Shown here in pieces: positions 1 through 9,500 of a stretch of DNA of 62,571 bases. The stretch covers positions 1-62,571 of the forward strand of contig JAJEIP010000054.1 of assembly GCA_022827885.1 (NCBI GenBank). The letters run 5' to 3'. The notes under the pieces are model-generated. The model did not search any database and was not told where the DNA came from. It saw only the letters and a program-made list of their open reading frames with translations. The stretch is from Candidatus Poribacteria bacterium. GTDB taxonomy: Bacteria; Poribacteria; WGA-4E; WGA-3G. Within the stretch, counting starts at the first letter, position 1; each line of letters starts with the position of its first letter. Position numbers and translations under genes: made by a program.

Positions 1-51
1 CAGCAGAAAGGGAATATGGTTGGCACGTGGGCGGATCTGAAGAAACGATAG
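1..51 (+). CDS. 3' end of an upstream gene (tagged C-terminus)
   Basis: The first 17 codons of the window are open and end in TAG at 49-51. They encode a tail finishing in GTWADLKKR. This resembles the ends of the 240-residue secreted protein at 54676-55398 (ATQWAALKRR), the kelch protein (VRWGELK) and the four TolB-like proteins (TTTWGEVK). That match, together with a strong terminator 59 bases further on, is why the stretch is read as the real end of a gene. Nothing can be said about the body of the protein; a secreted protein is an inference from the shared tail. Confidence 0.6.
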   Translation, partial: QQKGNMVGTWADLKKR

Positions 52-109
52 GAATAGGACTTACGCAGACATGCGATAAATCGCATTACTACAAACAGGT
101 ATACCTTCC

Positions 110-161
110 GAGGCGTGAGAGGCAGTCGGTTTTCTACCGAAGACTCTCACGCCTCTTTTTT
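110..161 (+). terminator. Rho-independent terminator
   Basis: A perfect 12-bp stem, GAGGCGTGAGAG (110-121) with CTCTCACGCCTC (144-155), carries a second short TCGG/CCGA stem in its loop and is followed directly by six T residues (156-161). It would end transcription of the gene that stops at 51. Confidence 0.9.
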
Positions 162-220
162 ATTAACTGCGCGTATCAGACGACTATGGTAGATTTTAGA
201 ATTACTTGGACATTCTCAAA

Positions 221-253
221 CAGTGTGAATGCCGCTAACGGGCATTCACACTG
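221..253. repeat. Perfect 13-bp inverted repeat
   Basis: CAGTGTGAATGCC (221-233) and GGCATTCACACTG (241-253) are exact reverse complements separated by 7 bases. There is no T-run after it, so it is not an obvious terminator. It could be a dimeric regulator site, or an RNA hairpin if the region is transcribed. Confidence 0.85.
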
Positions 254-518
254 GCACAAACTAACAGTTTATGCTACAAAGATGTCCGTATATTTTTAGG
301 ATTTACCATATTTTAAAAATTATGCAACCTTTTTGCCTTTAGGTTGTATCTATATAGATAGAGCGTGTTTCTTTCTGATGCCAAAAGACGGTTTTTTCAT
401 CGAACGCAGGGTGTGCAGTGTGCGAAAAACAGACCCACCTCGCGTAAAAAGTAGGCAGATATATGCCCTATTCAAGGGATTCCCTCACATAATGGTGATA
501 ATAGCCGATTTTGTGAAG

Positions 519-534
519 TGGCATTGTTCTTGCA
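519..534 (+). promoter_or_regulatory. Candidate sigma54 (-24/-12) promoter
   Basis: TGGCATTGTTCTTGCA has the invariant GG (520-521) and GC (532-533) exactly 10 bases apart, and fits the known TGGCAC-N5-TTGCA consensus except for one base. A start near 546 would give a leader of about 170 nt before the ATG at 719. No activator gene is seen in the window, so this rests on the motif alone. Confidence 0.5.
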
Positions 535-718
535 GGTTAAATAAAAAAGAACCTTACAACAAGGTCCTATAGATACCGTATTCGCAGGAACAGAAGATCA
601 GACGAATTTACGAAAAAAGTGTAACTTTTTTTGGATAACTTCCGTTTAATGTTGTGTTGGATTCTATATTTAATTTTTTAGCGAATTTATACGAACTCTT
701 TTAGAAAGGGGTAAAGCA

Positions 719-919
719 ATGAACTCCACTAATGTCCGTAAGAACCATCCATCCTTATATGAAACCGCTGTGTGTCTTGCGATTGCGAAAGCACGTCAAG
801 ATGAATTGCGCTGGGAACTTTTCATTGATAATTTGTCCCAGATTTGCGACACATTCGCCTCTCAGATTGCTGCTAAAGGCACTGCCCCTTCTAAGCAATC
901 TAATCAATCACAGCGCTAA
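719..919 (+). CDS. Small hypothetical protein, 66 aa
   Basis: A 66-residue ORF preceded by a strong ribosome site, GAAAGGGG at 704-711, 7 bases before the ATG. I do not recognise the family. The protein looks soluble and partly helical (residues about 12-52), has two Cys and a Ser/Gln-rich tail, and shows no signal peptide or membrane segment. It lies 35 bases from the convergent stop of yvcK and downstream of a sigma54-like promoter and several palindromes, so it may be a small regulated protein. The overlapping frame at 732-1013 lacks a ribosome site and runs into yvcK. Confidence 0.5.
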   Translation: MNSTNVRKNHPSLYETAVCLAIAKARQDELRWELFIDNLSQICDTFASQIAAKGTAPSKQSNQSQR

Positions 920-953
920 CCAGTTTCTGTCCAGTAACCGGAACCTTCCTGAC

Positions 954-2198
954 TCAAACCGATTCTTGGAGTTTTGGATGGTTGCCAAAGATCTTCACAA
1001 GAGAGCGGACTAATTTTTCGGGATCGTGGCGGATAACGTTCATCTGAACACCGCCTAACCATGTGCCGAATTCAGTGACGACCATATCCCGGATGAGGTC
1101 CGCCTCAATCACCTGGATCCCTTCTGCTTCAAGGTTCTCCTGTTCACGATCATAAGAGACTTGCACCTTTGAGGCGTCTGCGACTTGCATTGTCTCAACA
1201 GACAGAGACGAAATGTCTTTTGCCAAGTTCAGTACGTCCATGAGGTGCTCCGTATCTTCATAGAGCATTGAAAGCCCCTCCTCGGAAAGTGAACGAATTC
1301 GAGTCAACTGCGAAACCAGTTCCTTCCGAATATACTCTTGCATGATTTCCGTTGGAGCGGGTTGATTATTCACCACGACGTAATTGAGGGGAATTTTGGC
1401 GTGGTCCAAAATAGCATTAACGTGATCCGTGACGGCATAACCATCGGTTTCACCCGGCTGTGTCATAACGTTACAGACATAGATCTTCATTGCGTCTGAA
1501 CGCTGAATCGTTTCCACGACCCCTTTGATAACCAGGTTCGGCATAATGCTGGTATACAGGCTTCCGGGACCGATGATAATTACATCGGCGTTAATCAGGG
1601 CATCTACAGCCCCTTCATGCGCTTGACATTCATAGATTGCATCGGGGGAATGATGGGTTTTTCCGTTCTCGCGGGGTTCAAAAAAGACACGCTTGATCGG
1701 CTCACGATTTTCTCGGATAGGGATCGTAGATTCGCCGCGGACGATCTCTCCATCGGTGAGTTCGGCACACAAAACGGTATAATCCAATGTAACTGGGATA
1801 ATCTGCCCGCGCACCGAGAGTAATCTGGATGCCGCCTGGATCGCTTTCGGGAAGTTTCCTTCAAACTTTTCCGTTAGTGCTGTTAATAATAGATTGCCGA
1901 CCGTATGTCCACCGAGTTCACCGTTGCTTGAAAAACGATATTCAAAAAGTCCAGCGAGTTCATCAGCATCGGACAATGTGAACAGGAGCCTCCGGATATC
2001 GCCCGGTGGGAGCATGTCAAATTCCTCAACAAGCCGCCCTGAACTTCCACCATCATCAGAAACGGTAACAATTGCTGCCAAGCTATCCAAATCAATAAGG
2101 TGGTCTCTACCTTTCTCCAAATCAGCGTAGTGCTTAATGCCGCTCAGCAACGCGGATAAACCACTCCCGCCTCCGATGCAGGCAAGCTTCAAAGCCAT
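954..2198 (-). CDS. yvcK: YvcK/CofD-like UDP-sugar-binding protein
   Basis: This 414-residue protein belongs to the YvcK (gluconeogenesis factor, CofD-like) family. Visible signatures are the N-terminal glycine-rich loop GGGSGLSALLSG (residues 8-19), VSDDGGSSGRL near 47-57, PPGDIRR, GGHTVGNLLLTAL and IGPGSLYTSI. Characterised YvcK proteins bind UDP-GlcNAc and influence cell-wall metabolism and carbon flux. The protein is longer than the roughly 320 residues usual in Bacillus, with extra sequence in the C-terminal third. A GGAGGAA ribosome site lies just before the ATG. It is downstream of a phosphoglucosamine mutase-like gene, which suits a shared role around UDP-GlcNAc and envelope synthesis. 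Confidence 0.9.
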   Translation of the reverse strand: MALKLACIGGGSGLSALLSGIKHYADLEKGRDHLIDLDSLAAIVTVSDDGGSSGRLVEEFDMLPPGDIRRLLFTLSDADELAGLFEYRFSSNGELGGHTVGNLLLTALTEKFEGNFPKAIQAASRLLSVRGQIIPVTLDYTVLCAELTDGEIVRGESTIPIRENREPIKRVFFEPRENGKTHHSPDAIYECQAHEGAVDALINADVIIIGPGSLYTSIMPNLVIKGVVETIQRSDAMKIYVCNVMTQPGETDGYAVTDHVNAILDHAKIPLNYVVVNNQPAPTEIMQEYIRKELVSQLTRIRSLSEEGLSMLYEDTEHLMDVLNLAKDISSLSVETMQVADASKVQVSYDREQENLEAEGIQVIEADLIRDMVVTEFGTWLGGVQMNVIRHDPEKLVRSLVKIFGNHPKLQESV

Positions 2199-2220
2199 AA
2201 TTCCTCCAATTTTTTTAACT

Positions 2221-2250
2221 ATTAAATCTGAGCGGGGTTTCCGTTGTCAA
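2221..2250 (-). promoter_or_regulatory. Sigma70-type promoter of yvcK
   Basis: On the minus strand TTGACA (2250-2245) and TTTAAT (2226-2221) are 18 bases apart, with yvcK starting 23 bases further on. The same DNA holds a CGGGGTT/AACCCCG hairpin (2233-2255) that overlaps the -35 box. Confidence 0.6.
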
Positions 2251-2379
2251 CCCCGATCTAAAATTAATAAAGCACTTTTTTGAGGGTGTGAAAGGTAAAC
2301 TCGACCTAAAACCACTACGTAATAACCTGAATAGTCAGAAAAAAGGCGTTGCTATCCTATATGATAGATAACGGAATTA

Positions 2380-3777
2380 CTACGAAATTTGTTTCATTAA
2401 CATCTTGAGTGTTTCAATCGTCTCGTCACACAACGCCTCCGCTATAGCATAAGTCGGTGCCTCACTAAAAACCCGAATGACAGGCTCTGTACCGGATGGA
2501 CGGATGTTCACCCACTGATCATTCCAGACCCGTTTCACACCGTCGGTTAGTTCCAGTTGCGGTTCCGCGCCAGTATCACACGCTTCTTTATAAACCGCCA
2601 AAGCGAGGTCCACAAGACGTTTTGCAAGTTCCTGTGACGGAATATCCAATTTCTTTCGGCACATCTGATAGTGGGGCATATTCTCCACAAGCTGCGTTAC
2701 CGTCGCACCAGATTCAGCGAGATATTGCGCAATCGCTGCAATAGAAGCAATACCGTCCGTAGTGTAATGGATATTAGGATAGATAACACCGCCAGTGCCT
2801 TCACCGCCGATAGCTGCATTCACGGCGTGCATCTTCTCAACGACCCAACCGACACCGACTTTCGTTCGGTGGAGCACAACACCATGATCCGCCGCAATAT
2901 CGTCCAACATCCGACTCGTCGATACCGTGGCAACGACATCCCCTTTCGTCTTACGCAGCATAAAATCAGCGATAAACGCAAGTGTCCACTCACCACTCAA
3001 CGGGACACCACGCTCCGTCACAACGACCAGCCGGTCGGCATCCCCGTCGTGGGCAAAGCCAATATCCGCACCAGAAGCGACAACTGTTTTACAAAGTTCA
3101 TCTAACGCCTCAGGTGTAGGTTCGGCAGGACGGCGAAAGTGTCCATCCGCGACACAGTTAAGTTCAACAACCCGACATCCCAGTTTCCGCAAGAGGGACG
3201 GACTTATGACACTGCCGGCACCGTTGCCAGCATCAATGACGACCTTCAACGCAGCCTTTCGGATTAAATCGGGTGCCACCCAAGGGGAATCCAGAATTTG
3301 ATCGAGGTGATAGCCGACTGCCTCTTCACACGTTTCAAGCGTTCCTTGTTCGTTCCAAGGGGCAAGTGCGAAGTCCTCTGTTTCGTAGATTCGCATCAAT
3401 TCGTCCCGTTCTGCCTGTGTCAGCAGGTGTCCCGAAACAGCGGCAAATTCAATGCCGTTCCACGCAACCGGATTATGGCTGGCTGTAATGGTAATACTCC
3501 CTTGGGCACCGAGTGCTTTCGCCATTAGGAGTATCGTCGGCGTTGGACAAAGCCCTACATCTATGACGTGGCATCCTGTGGCGAAAAGTCCAGCAAGGAC
3601 GGCATGCCGAACCGTAGGACTGGAAGTTCGGGAATCTCTGCCAATAATCACCGTTCGCCCGCCAACAAAGGTGCCAAACGCCATCGCAAATTGCGTAATG
3701 ATTCGGACATCGAGCGAAACGCCGACCTCACCCCGAACGCCTGAAACACTCACAATCGGTTTTTCTGCCTTACCCAT
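2380..3777 (-). CDS. Phosphoglucosamine/phosphomannomutase (GlmM-like)
   Basis: A 465-residue alpha-D-phosphohexomutase. All four family motifs are visible: the phosphoserine loop TASHNP (Ser100), the metal site DGDADR, the sugar-specificity loop GEGTGG and the phosphate site RPSGTEP. The enzyme interconverts sugar 1- and 6-phosphates; the neighbouring yvcK and overall likeness to archaeal-type GlmM favour glucosamine phosphate, but mannose or glucose phosphate cannot be excluded. The ATG at 3777 was chosen because GAGAGGA lies just upstream; the longer frame from 3807 overlaps the preceding gene and adds 10 unlikely residues. Confidence 0.85.
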   Translation of the reverse strand: MGKAEKPIVSVSGVRGEVGVSLDVRIITQFAMAFGTFVGGRTVIIGRDSRTSSPTVRHAVLAGLFATGCHVIDVGLCPTPTILLMAKALGAQGSITITASHNPVAWNGIEFAAVSGHLLTQAERDELMRIYETEDFALAPWNEQGTLETCEEAVGYHLDQILDSPWVAPDLIRKAALKVVIDAGNGAGSVISPSLLRKLGCRVVELNCVADGHFRRPAEPTPEALDELCKTVVASGADIGFAHDGDADRLVVVTERGVPLSGEWTLAFIADFMLRKTKGDVVATVSTSRMLDDIAADHGVVLHRTKVGVGWVVEKMHAVNAAIGGEGTGGVIYPNIHYTTDGIASIAAIAQYLAESGATVTQLVENMPHYQMCRKKLDIPSQELAKRLVDLALAVYKEACDTGAEPQLELTDGVKRVWNDQWVNIRPSGTEPVIRVFSEAPTYAIAEALCDETIETLKMLMKQIS

Positions 3778-3796
3778 ACAATCCTCTCTGTAGCCT

Positions 3797-4573
3797 TTAT
3801 ACAGCAAATCTACGAGATCTGCTTATCTGCCATGCTCCCAAAAAACAGCACCCGCCAATCACTATCTGCCAGACTCCCACAAGATACCACGGCCTCGGAT
3901 AGAAGAATACATACGAAGGAACAGGCGTGAGTTCATAGAGAAGCGGATTTCTAAAGATGTCAAACCCCTCAAAGATACAGCACACAACAATCAGAGGGTT
4001 CAGGTGTAAGATTGGTGGAATGAAAGGTTGAAGATCATCCACATACCGTTGTAAGGGGTTGAGCAGAAACGCACCCCCAATCAAAACACACCATAACAGG
4101 GTGGCAAACTCCGCGCTGAAGAGGTCATCTCGGAAAACCTGCGTCCCCCAGACCCCGACCGCCGCTGCCGACAAACTATAAATCCCCAGTATCACGAACA
4201 TCTGTAACGCCTTGGCAACGGGAATACGCGTAACGAACAGAGCCGCCCCTGTCGATAAAAACACCCAGCATAACATCGGTATCTGACTTATCAGCAGCAG
4301 TCTTAACAACCGGCGTCCAGACGAGATAGAGGCAAAGGCATATTGTGCGTCAAAGCCGGTATTTAGGAAGTCACAACGCACAGCACGCGCAGCAAGATAG
4401 GGCGCTACCAAAAGCACAACAAACACCTGCGCCATAAAAAAACACTCTATCGGTAAACCGAGTTTTGCTTGCCTCAACACCCTATAGATAAGATAGAGCA
4501 AAAAACTTGAAATGACAAACCACGGGATAAGTGTTCGCAGGAAGTGGTTTCGATCGCTCAAAGTCGTATCCAT
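3797..4573 (-). CDS. Multi-pass membrane protein, ABC-2 permease-like
   Basis: A 258-residue integral membrane protein with about six hydrophobic segments (near residues 15-30, 45-62, 92-115, 122-145, 155-175 and 232-250). Layout and length resemble ABC-2 type permease subunits, but no ATPase partner is adjacent, so the transporter role is an inference. It begins 8 bases after the HEAT/TPR gene and ends 19 bases before the mutase start, so the three probably share one transcript from the promoter at 5271-5299. Confidence 0.6.
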   Translation of the reverse strand: MDTTLSDRNHFLRTLIPWFVISSFLLYLIYRVLRQAKLGLPIECFFMAQVFVVLLVAPYLAARAVRCDFLNTGFDAQYAFASISSGRRLLRLLLISQIPMLCWVFLSTGAALFVTRIPVAKALQMFVILGIYSLSAAAVGVWGTQVFRDDLFSAEFATLLWCVLIGGAFLLNPLQRYVDDLQPFIPPILHLNPLIVVCCIFEGFDIFRNPLLYELTPVPSYVFFYPRPWYLVGVWQIVIGGCCFLGAWQISRSRRFAV

Positions 4574-4581
4574 ACGCCGAT

Positions 4582-5235
4582 TTACTCACTTTGCATCCGA
4601 GCCCGAAGCTGTAATACGGCTTCAGCGATAGAGACGAGGTTCGGGTTAATAACCAAAGCTTGCTTATACGCCGCAAGTGCCTCGTCCATCTTGCCGAGTC
4701 TGACATAAACGTGTCCCATCCCAGCAAACGCACCGAAGTGATTCGGGTTCAGGGAAATCGTCCGTTTGCAATCGCGAATTGCCTTGCTCCATTCCTCAAG
4801 CATGAAATACGCGATTGCGCGTTGGTTATACCCCTCGGCAAAATTCGGAGCCGTCTCAATTACAGAAGTAAAGCATTCAACGGCTTGCTGATATGCCTCG
4901 TTTTTGAGTAAGCCTTTACCGTTCTCAAGCATCACGTCAACCGCATCATCCCCGGAATGCGACCAAATCTCCCACAACGCGTATTCGGCATTGAAGCGGG
5001 TCCCCCGGTCACTATTTTTCAGAGCATCCACCAACGCAGGAATTGCTTTTGAACTCCCAACCAACCGAAGTGCGAATCCCGCAGCGCGCCCAAGCAAGGG
5101 TTCTTTGCTGTGAAGATAGGCAGCCAAATCGGCTTCCGAATAGTTAGAAATTAGAAATCGTTTGAGCGTCTCCTCGTCCGCTGAATTCTTGAATATCAGC
5201 TTCGCCAATTCGGAAGATCCGTTGCGCATCTGCAT
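4582..5235 (-). CDS. HEAT-repeat plus TPR protein
   Basis: A 217-residue soluble protein with no signal peptide. Residues about 30-95 form HEAT-like helical repeats (LGRAAGFALRLVGSSKAIPALVDAL, split as two helices), and residues about 100-205 form three TPR units (AYQQAVECFTSVIE, EWSKAIRDCKRTISLNP, KMDEALAAYKQALVINP). Both folds are protein-binding scaffolds; the partner is unknown. It is the first gene of a leftward operon with the membrane protein, whose start is 8 bases beyond its stop. GGAGAG sits 8 bases before the ATG. Confidence 0.8.
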   Translation of the reverse strand: MQMRNGSSELAKLIFKNSADEETLKRFLISNYSEADLAAYLHSKEPLLGRAAGFALRLVGSSKAIPALVDALKNSDRGTRFNAEYALWEIWSHSGDDAVDVMLENGKGLLKNEAYQQAVECFTSVIETAPNFAEGYNQRAIAYFMLEEWSKAIRDCKRTISLNPNHFGAFAGMGHVYVRLGKMDEALAAYKQALVINPNLVSIAEAVLQLRARMQSE

Positions 5236-5270
5236 AATTCAGCTCTCCGTATGGTCCTAATTTTAAACAA

Positions 5271-5299
5271 ATTATATCAGATTCCCGTTGGAATGACAA
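5271..5299 (-). promoter_or_regulatory. Extended -10 promoter of the HEAT/TPR operon
   Basis: On the minus strand TTGTCA (5299-5294) and TATAAT (5276-5271) are 17 bases apart, with TGA directly before the -10 box (extended -10). The start codon is 36 bases further. It fires away from the promoter at 5328-5356. Confidence 0.75.
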
Positions 5300-5327
5300 C
5301 CTTAAATCCCAGTCCATGCAAAAAATC

Positions 5328-5356
5328 TTGCGATCCAAACAGATATCTGCTATAAT
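5328..5356 (+). promoter_or_regulatory. Extended -10 promoter of the phosphonoacetate hydrolase-like gene
   Basis: TTGCGA (5328-5333) and TATAAT (5351-5356) are 17 bases apart, with TGC directly before the -10 box. The GTG start at 5419 lies about 56 bases after the expected start site. It is divergent from the promoter at 5271-5299. Confidence 0.75.
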
Positions 5357-5418
5357 TATTGGGGCAGATAGGTAGATAATCCAACCAGTATACCAGATAG
5401 TGGAGCAAGACACAGAAC

Positions 5419-6528
5419 GTGAAAAGGCGAAAAATTCTCATCCTCTGTATCGACGCGGGTAGCCACGAATATCTCGCAGCGAGCGACCTTCCCAACATCC
5501 AGGAGTTGGCAAAAAACGGGTTTTATGTCCATGCTAACGCCGTTATCCCTTCGGTCACGAACGTAAACAACGTCAGCATCGCAACCGGAACATTTCCCGA
5601 GACGCACGGTATCACAACGAATTACCATGTAGACAGAGCAACCGGCAAAGGGGAATTTATTGAGGACAACCGCTTCCTCCTTGCCCCGACACTCTTTGAG
5701 ATTGCAAAAGCCTGTAAATTCGCAGACAAAACGGCACTCTTCGTAACGAAGAAAAAATTACTACGCATGCTCGAAGCAGGCACCGATATAGCCGTCGCTG
5801 CTGAAGCACCACCCTCTGAATACATCCAAACCGTCGGTCCGGTTGAACCGATCTATTCAGCCGAAATCAATTGGTGGTTGCTCCGTGCCGTGCATGCAGT
5901 CCTGCGGACAGACGACCCTGAACTCGTCTACTGTTCAACAACGGATTGGGTTCAACACAAATACGCCCCCGATGACGAGCTCTCCCAACAGCATCTTGAG
6001 GAATTGGATAGGATTATCGGGAATATCATTGACGATGAACCGGAACGTGAAATCTATATCACAGCCGACCACGGAATGTTGGCGAAAACCACTGCCATCG
6101 ATCCAGGGCACGTCCTAACAGAACACGGTATCCCGGCAAGTGCTATCCCCATTATTAAGGATCGATACGTTGCGCATCACGGCAATTTGGGAGGTGCCGC
6201 TTACGTGTTCCTCAAAGATCGCGCCGATATACCGCAAGCGATCCAGATCCTTCTGAATACGTCCGGTATTGAAGAGGTCTATTCCGCGGAAGATGCGGCA
6301 CGCACATTTCGGCTCCATCGTGAACGGATCGGGGACCTTTTCGTATTAGCAGACGAAACGACTGTTTTCGGTGAGCTGGAAGCGGCAGTAGAACCGACAG
6401 CAGTACGTTCACACGGGTCGCGGCACGAGAGTTATGTGCCAATCATTGGTTATAACAGCCCGTGGTCGGCAACAGATTTTGAATACAATGTCGATGTCGG
6501 AAGACTATTTCTACAGAGTTTACGCTAA
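5419..6528 (+). CDS. Phosphonoacetate hydrolase-like alkaline-phosphatase-superfamily enzyme
   Basis: A 369-residue metal-dependent hydrolase. The metal ligands and nucleophile motif of the superfamily are visible: CIDAG near residue 10, PSVTNVNNVSIATG (catalytic Thr in an SVTN context), TTDWVQHKY, TADHGM and HGSRHESYVP. The TN-x-NN-x-SI-x-TG pattern and the following HGI-x-x-NY segment match phosphonoacetate hydrolases (PhnA), which cleave the C-P bond of phosphonoacetate. A related phosphodiesterase role is possible. No signal peptide, so probably cytoplasmic. No phosphonate transporter or phnW/phnX is nearby. The start is GTG with only a weak GGAG 13 bases upstream. Confidence 0.7.
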   Translation: MKRRKILILCIDAGSHEYLAASDLPNIQELAKNGFYVHANAVIPSVTNVNNVSIATGTFPETHGITTNYHVDRATGKGEFIEDNRFLLAPTLFEIAKACKFADKTALFVTKKKLLRMLEAGTDIAVAAEAPPSEYIQTVGPVEPIYSAEINWWLLRAVHAVLRTDDPELVYCSTTDWVQHKYAPDDELSQQHLEELDRIIGNIIDDEPEREIYITADHGMLAKTTAIDPGHVLTEHGIPASAIPIIKDRYVAHHGNLGGAAYVFLKDRADIPQAIQILLNTSGIEEVYSAEDAARTFRLHRERIGDLFVLADETTVFGELEAAVEPTAVRSHGSRHESYVPIIGYNSPWSATDFEYNVDVGRLFLQSLR

Positions 6529-6541
6529 TGGAGATTCTTAC

Positions 6542-9500
6542 GTGCAAGTCAAACGCGTATCTATTGCAATAACGGTCCTGTTCAGCCTTCTGCTTCCGAT
6601 CTTTGTCCAAGCACAACAGCCCTCCCCCAAAGTTGTGTCCATACCTGATGCGAATTTGGCAGCGGCAGTGCGGGAAGTAATTGGTAATTCGATCACGACG
6701 CAGACGCTGCTGAACCTAAAGTCCCTGGATGTCGATAAGCACCAAATAGAAAATCTCACCGGTCTGGAACACGCCCACAACCTCAGGTCCCTGAACCTTC
6801 AACAGAATACGATATCAGATATCTCCCCCTTAGCGGGGTTGACACAACTGACTGTGTTATCACTTACGTTGAATAACATTTCGGACATATCCCCTCTTGC
6901 TAACCTCAAAAAACTAACCTCGTTGGGGCTCCTCAACAATAACATTTCCGACATATCCGCGCTCGGTGAACTCAAAAAACTGACCTTACTGACGCTTGGT
7001 GGCAACCACATCACGAATGTGTCTGCGCTCGGTGAACTCAAAAAACTGACCTCGTTGGGACTTAGTAGCAACTACATCTCGGATGTGTCCCCCCTCGCTG
7101 AACTCAAAAAACTGACTTGGTTGGAACTTTGGGATAATAACATTTCAGACATATCCTCCCTCGCTGAACTCAAAAAACCGCCTGCGATGTATATGACCCG
7201 GAATCCCTTGAGTTACGCTTCCATCAACACGCATATTCCTGCCATACAGGCGAAAGGAAATGAGATAACATTTGATGAGCGCGTCCCGAGAAGCCTCGTG
7301 AAAATATCGGATCCCACGGAACAAGGCATAGTCAATTCAGCGTTCCCACTCCGTTTTGTCGTGGAAGTGCAGGACCAACGAAGGAAGCCGTTCTCAGGTG
7401 TACCGGTGACATTTACCATCACTTCGGGGAACGGCACACTCACTGCGGTAGATCGGACAACAGATGCCACGGGTCAGGCGATAGCACGCCTGAAATTAGG
7501 TCGAACGGTAGGCACGACGGTTGTTCGTGTGACCGCCGCACATATTCAGCAACCCGTTGCGTTTACGGCGACGGCTGTCCTTCGCAGCAGACCTGTGTAT
7601 GTTCCGGATGCCAACCTCCGGGCGAAGATAACAGAAACCCTCAGGATACCCCTCGGTGAAACGCTTACCGTCGCGGATATGCTGAAGTTACGGAGACTTA
7701 CCGCGAACGATGCGGACATTCGCGACCTGACAGGGCTGCAGCTCGCCTCGAATCTCACATTTCTGTCGCTTGCCAACAACGCTATATCGGATACAATCCC
7801 TTTGGCAGGATTGCGCCGCCTGACGACTCTGGTGCTTGACGACAACAGGATCTCAGATGTGGTGCCCTTAACAAGATTGTCCCAACTCACAATGTTGTCT
7901 CTCAGAAACAATTGGATATCGGACATGTCACCGTTGGTAGGTTTAACCCAATTGAAAGGTTCAAAGAACCGTTATGGCCTGGACCTGCAAGGTAACCGAC
8001 TGACCTCCTACTCTCTCTACAGGTATATCCCTTTGCTACAGGTTGCGGGGGTGAATGTCGGTTTTGAGAACATGTCGACCGACGAGAAGCAACCTATGGT
8101 GCGACTTATCTATTTCTTTCCCCGCGACCGGCAACCGCAACCCGACATCAATGCGAAAATAGATGAGTTGATAAAGGACACCCAAAAACTTTATGCCGAT
8201 GAGATGGAACGCCATGGGTTCGGCAGGAAAACCTTCCGATTTGAAACCGATTCCCACGGGAATGCTATTGTGTATCACGTTAAGGGGAGATTCCTAGATC
8301 AGGAGTATAATGATGGAAAAGCACGCCCAACGACAGACATATATGAACAATTGGACGGAACCGAAAATCCGATCGATTTTATCGTAATAGATATAAGTGA
8401 TTATCCTCCCTTCCGAAGGGTGTCGGGTTTCGCATCATTATTTATAACATCATCTATATCTGCTAGTACATTTATTCCTGCCTTCGGTTCTGCGTTTAAT
8501 GCTTCTCTCGCGGCGCACGAATTGGGACACGCTTTTGGCTTGGAGCACGATTACCGAGGGAATGGCAACTTTATGACTGCTGGTCGTGATAAGCTCCACA
8601 GATTGTCAAGATGTGCAGCGGAATGGTTGGATGTCAACCCACTCTTCACCCCACACGGAGCCATCCGCGATTACTGGACTAACGCAAACACTACGATTGA
8701 GATGCTTCCACCGAGTCTCGTATCGCCTCCGAATACGATCCGCCTTCGCTTCAAGATAACCGATCCCGATGGGCTTCACCAGGTGCAGCTACGGACAAAT
8801 GGTGAGTTAACCGCTTGTCAAAACTTAAAGGGAAAACCGAACGACACTGTTGATTTTGTCATTACCTCTTTAACACCGGCAAGAGACACTGTTAGCCTGA
8901 TGGTTGCTGATGTGCATGGTTTCCTCGAATATACTTCATTTCCAATCGATGTTCCCGCCATGCTACCCCCTCCTCAAACCGTCTCGATACCAGATACCAA
9001 TTTAGCAGCAGCAATCCGGCAAAAGATTGGCGATTCAATCACGACGCACACGCTGCTGAATCTCACACAACTTTCTGTTCCCAATAGTGGGATAACAGAT
9101 CTTACCGGGCTTGAACACGCGCACTCTCTCACATATCTGAATCTTGGTGGTCAAGGGAACGCTAACAACAATAGGGTATCAAATTTTTCGCCGCTTGCGG
9201 GACTGACAAACTTGACGTTGGACCTTTCTCAGAGTTCCCTCTCAGATGTGTCTCCCTTAGCGGGTTTGAAAAATCTGACAGCACTGATTCTTAGAAGCAA
9301 CAACATCTCGGATGTGGCTCCATTAGCAGGTTTAACGAACCTAACTGGATTGACTCTTACAAGCAACAACATCTCGGATGTGACTCCCTTAGTAGGTTTG
9401 ACGAACCTGACTCAACTGTGGCTTGGAGGCAACAATATCTCGGATATGGCTCCATTGGCGAACTTGAAAAGTCTGACGAAACTGAGTCTTACAGTCAATA

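Larger units (their letters stand above)
162..718. other. Gene-free, palindrome-rich regulatory stretch
   Basis: No convincing protein gene is seen here; open frames at 27-299 and 333-572 lack a ribosome site and a protein-like composition. The stretch holds a 13-bp perfect inverted repeat (221-253), a perfect 14-bp palindrome TATCTATATAGATA (347-360), a short AACCT/AGGTT inverted repeat (326-345) and a sigma54-like promoter (519-534). It reads as the control region of the small gene at 719, possibly with an unrecognised small RNA. Confidence 0.5.

Noticed and set aside
27-572. Open frames at 27-299 and 333-572
   Set aside because: They run through a terminator, palindromes and a sigma54-like site, have no ribosome site, and give no protein-like sequence.
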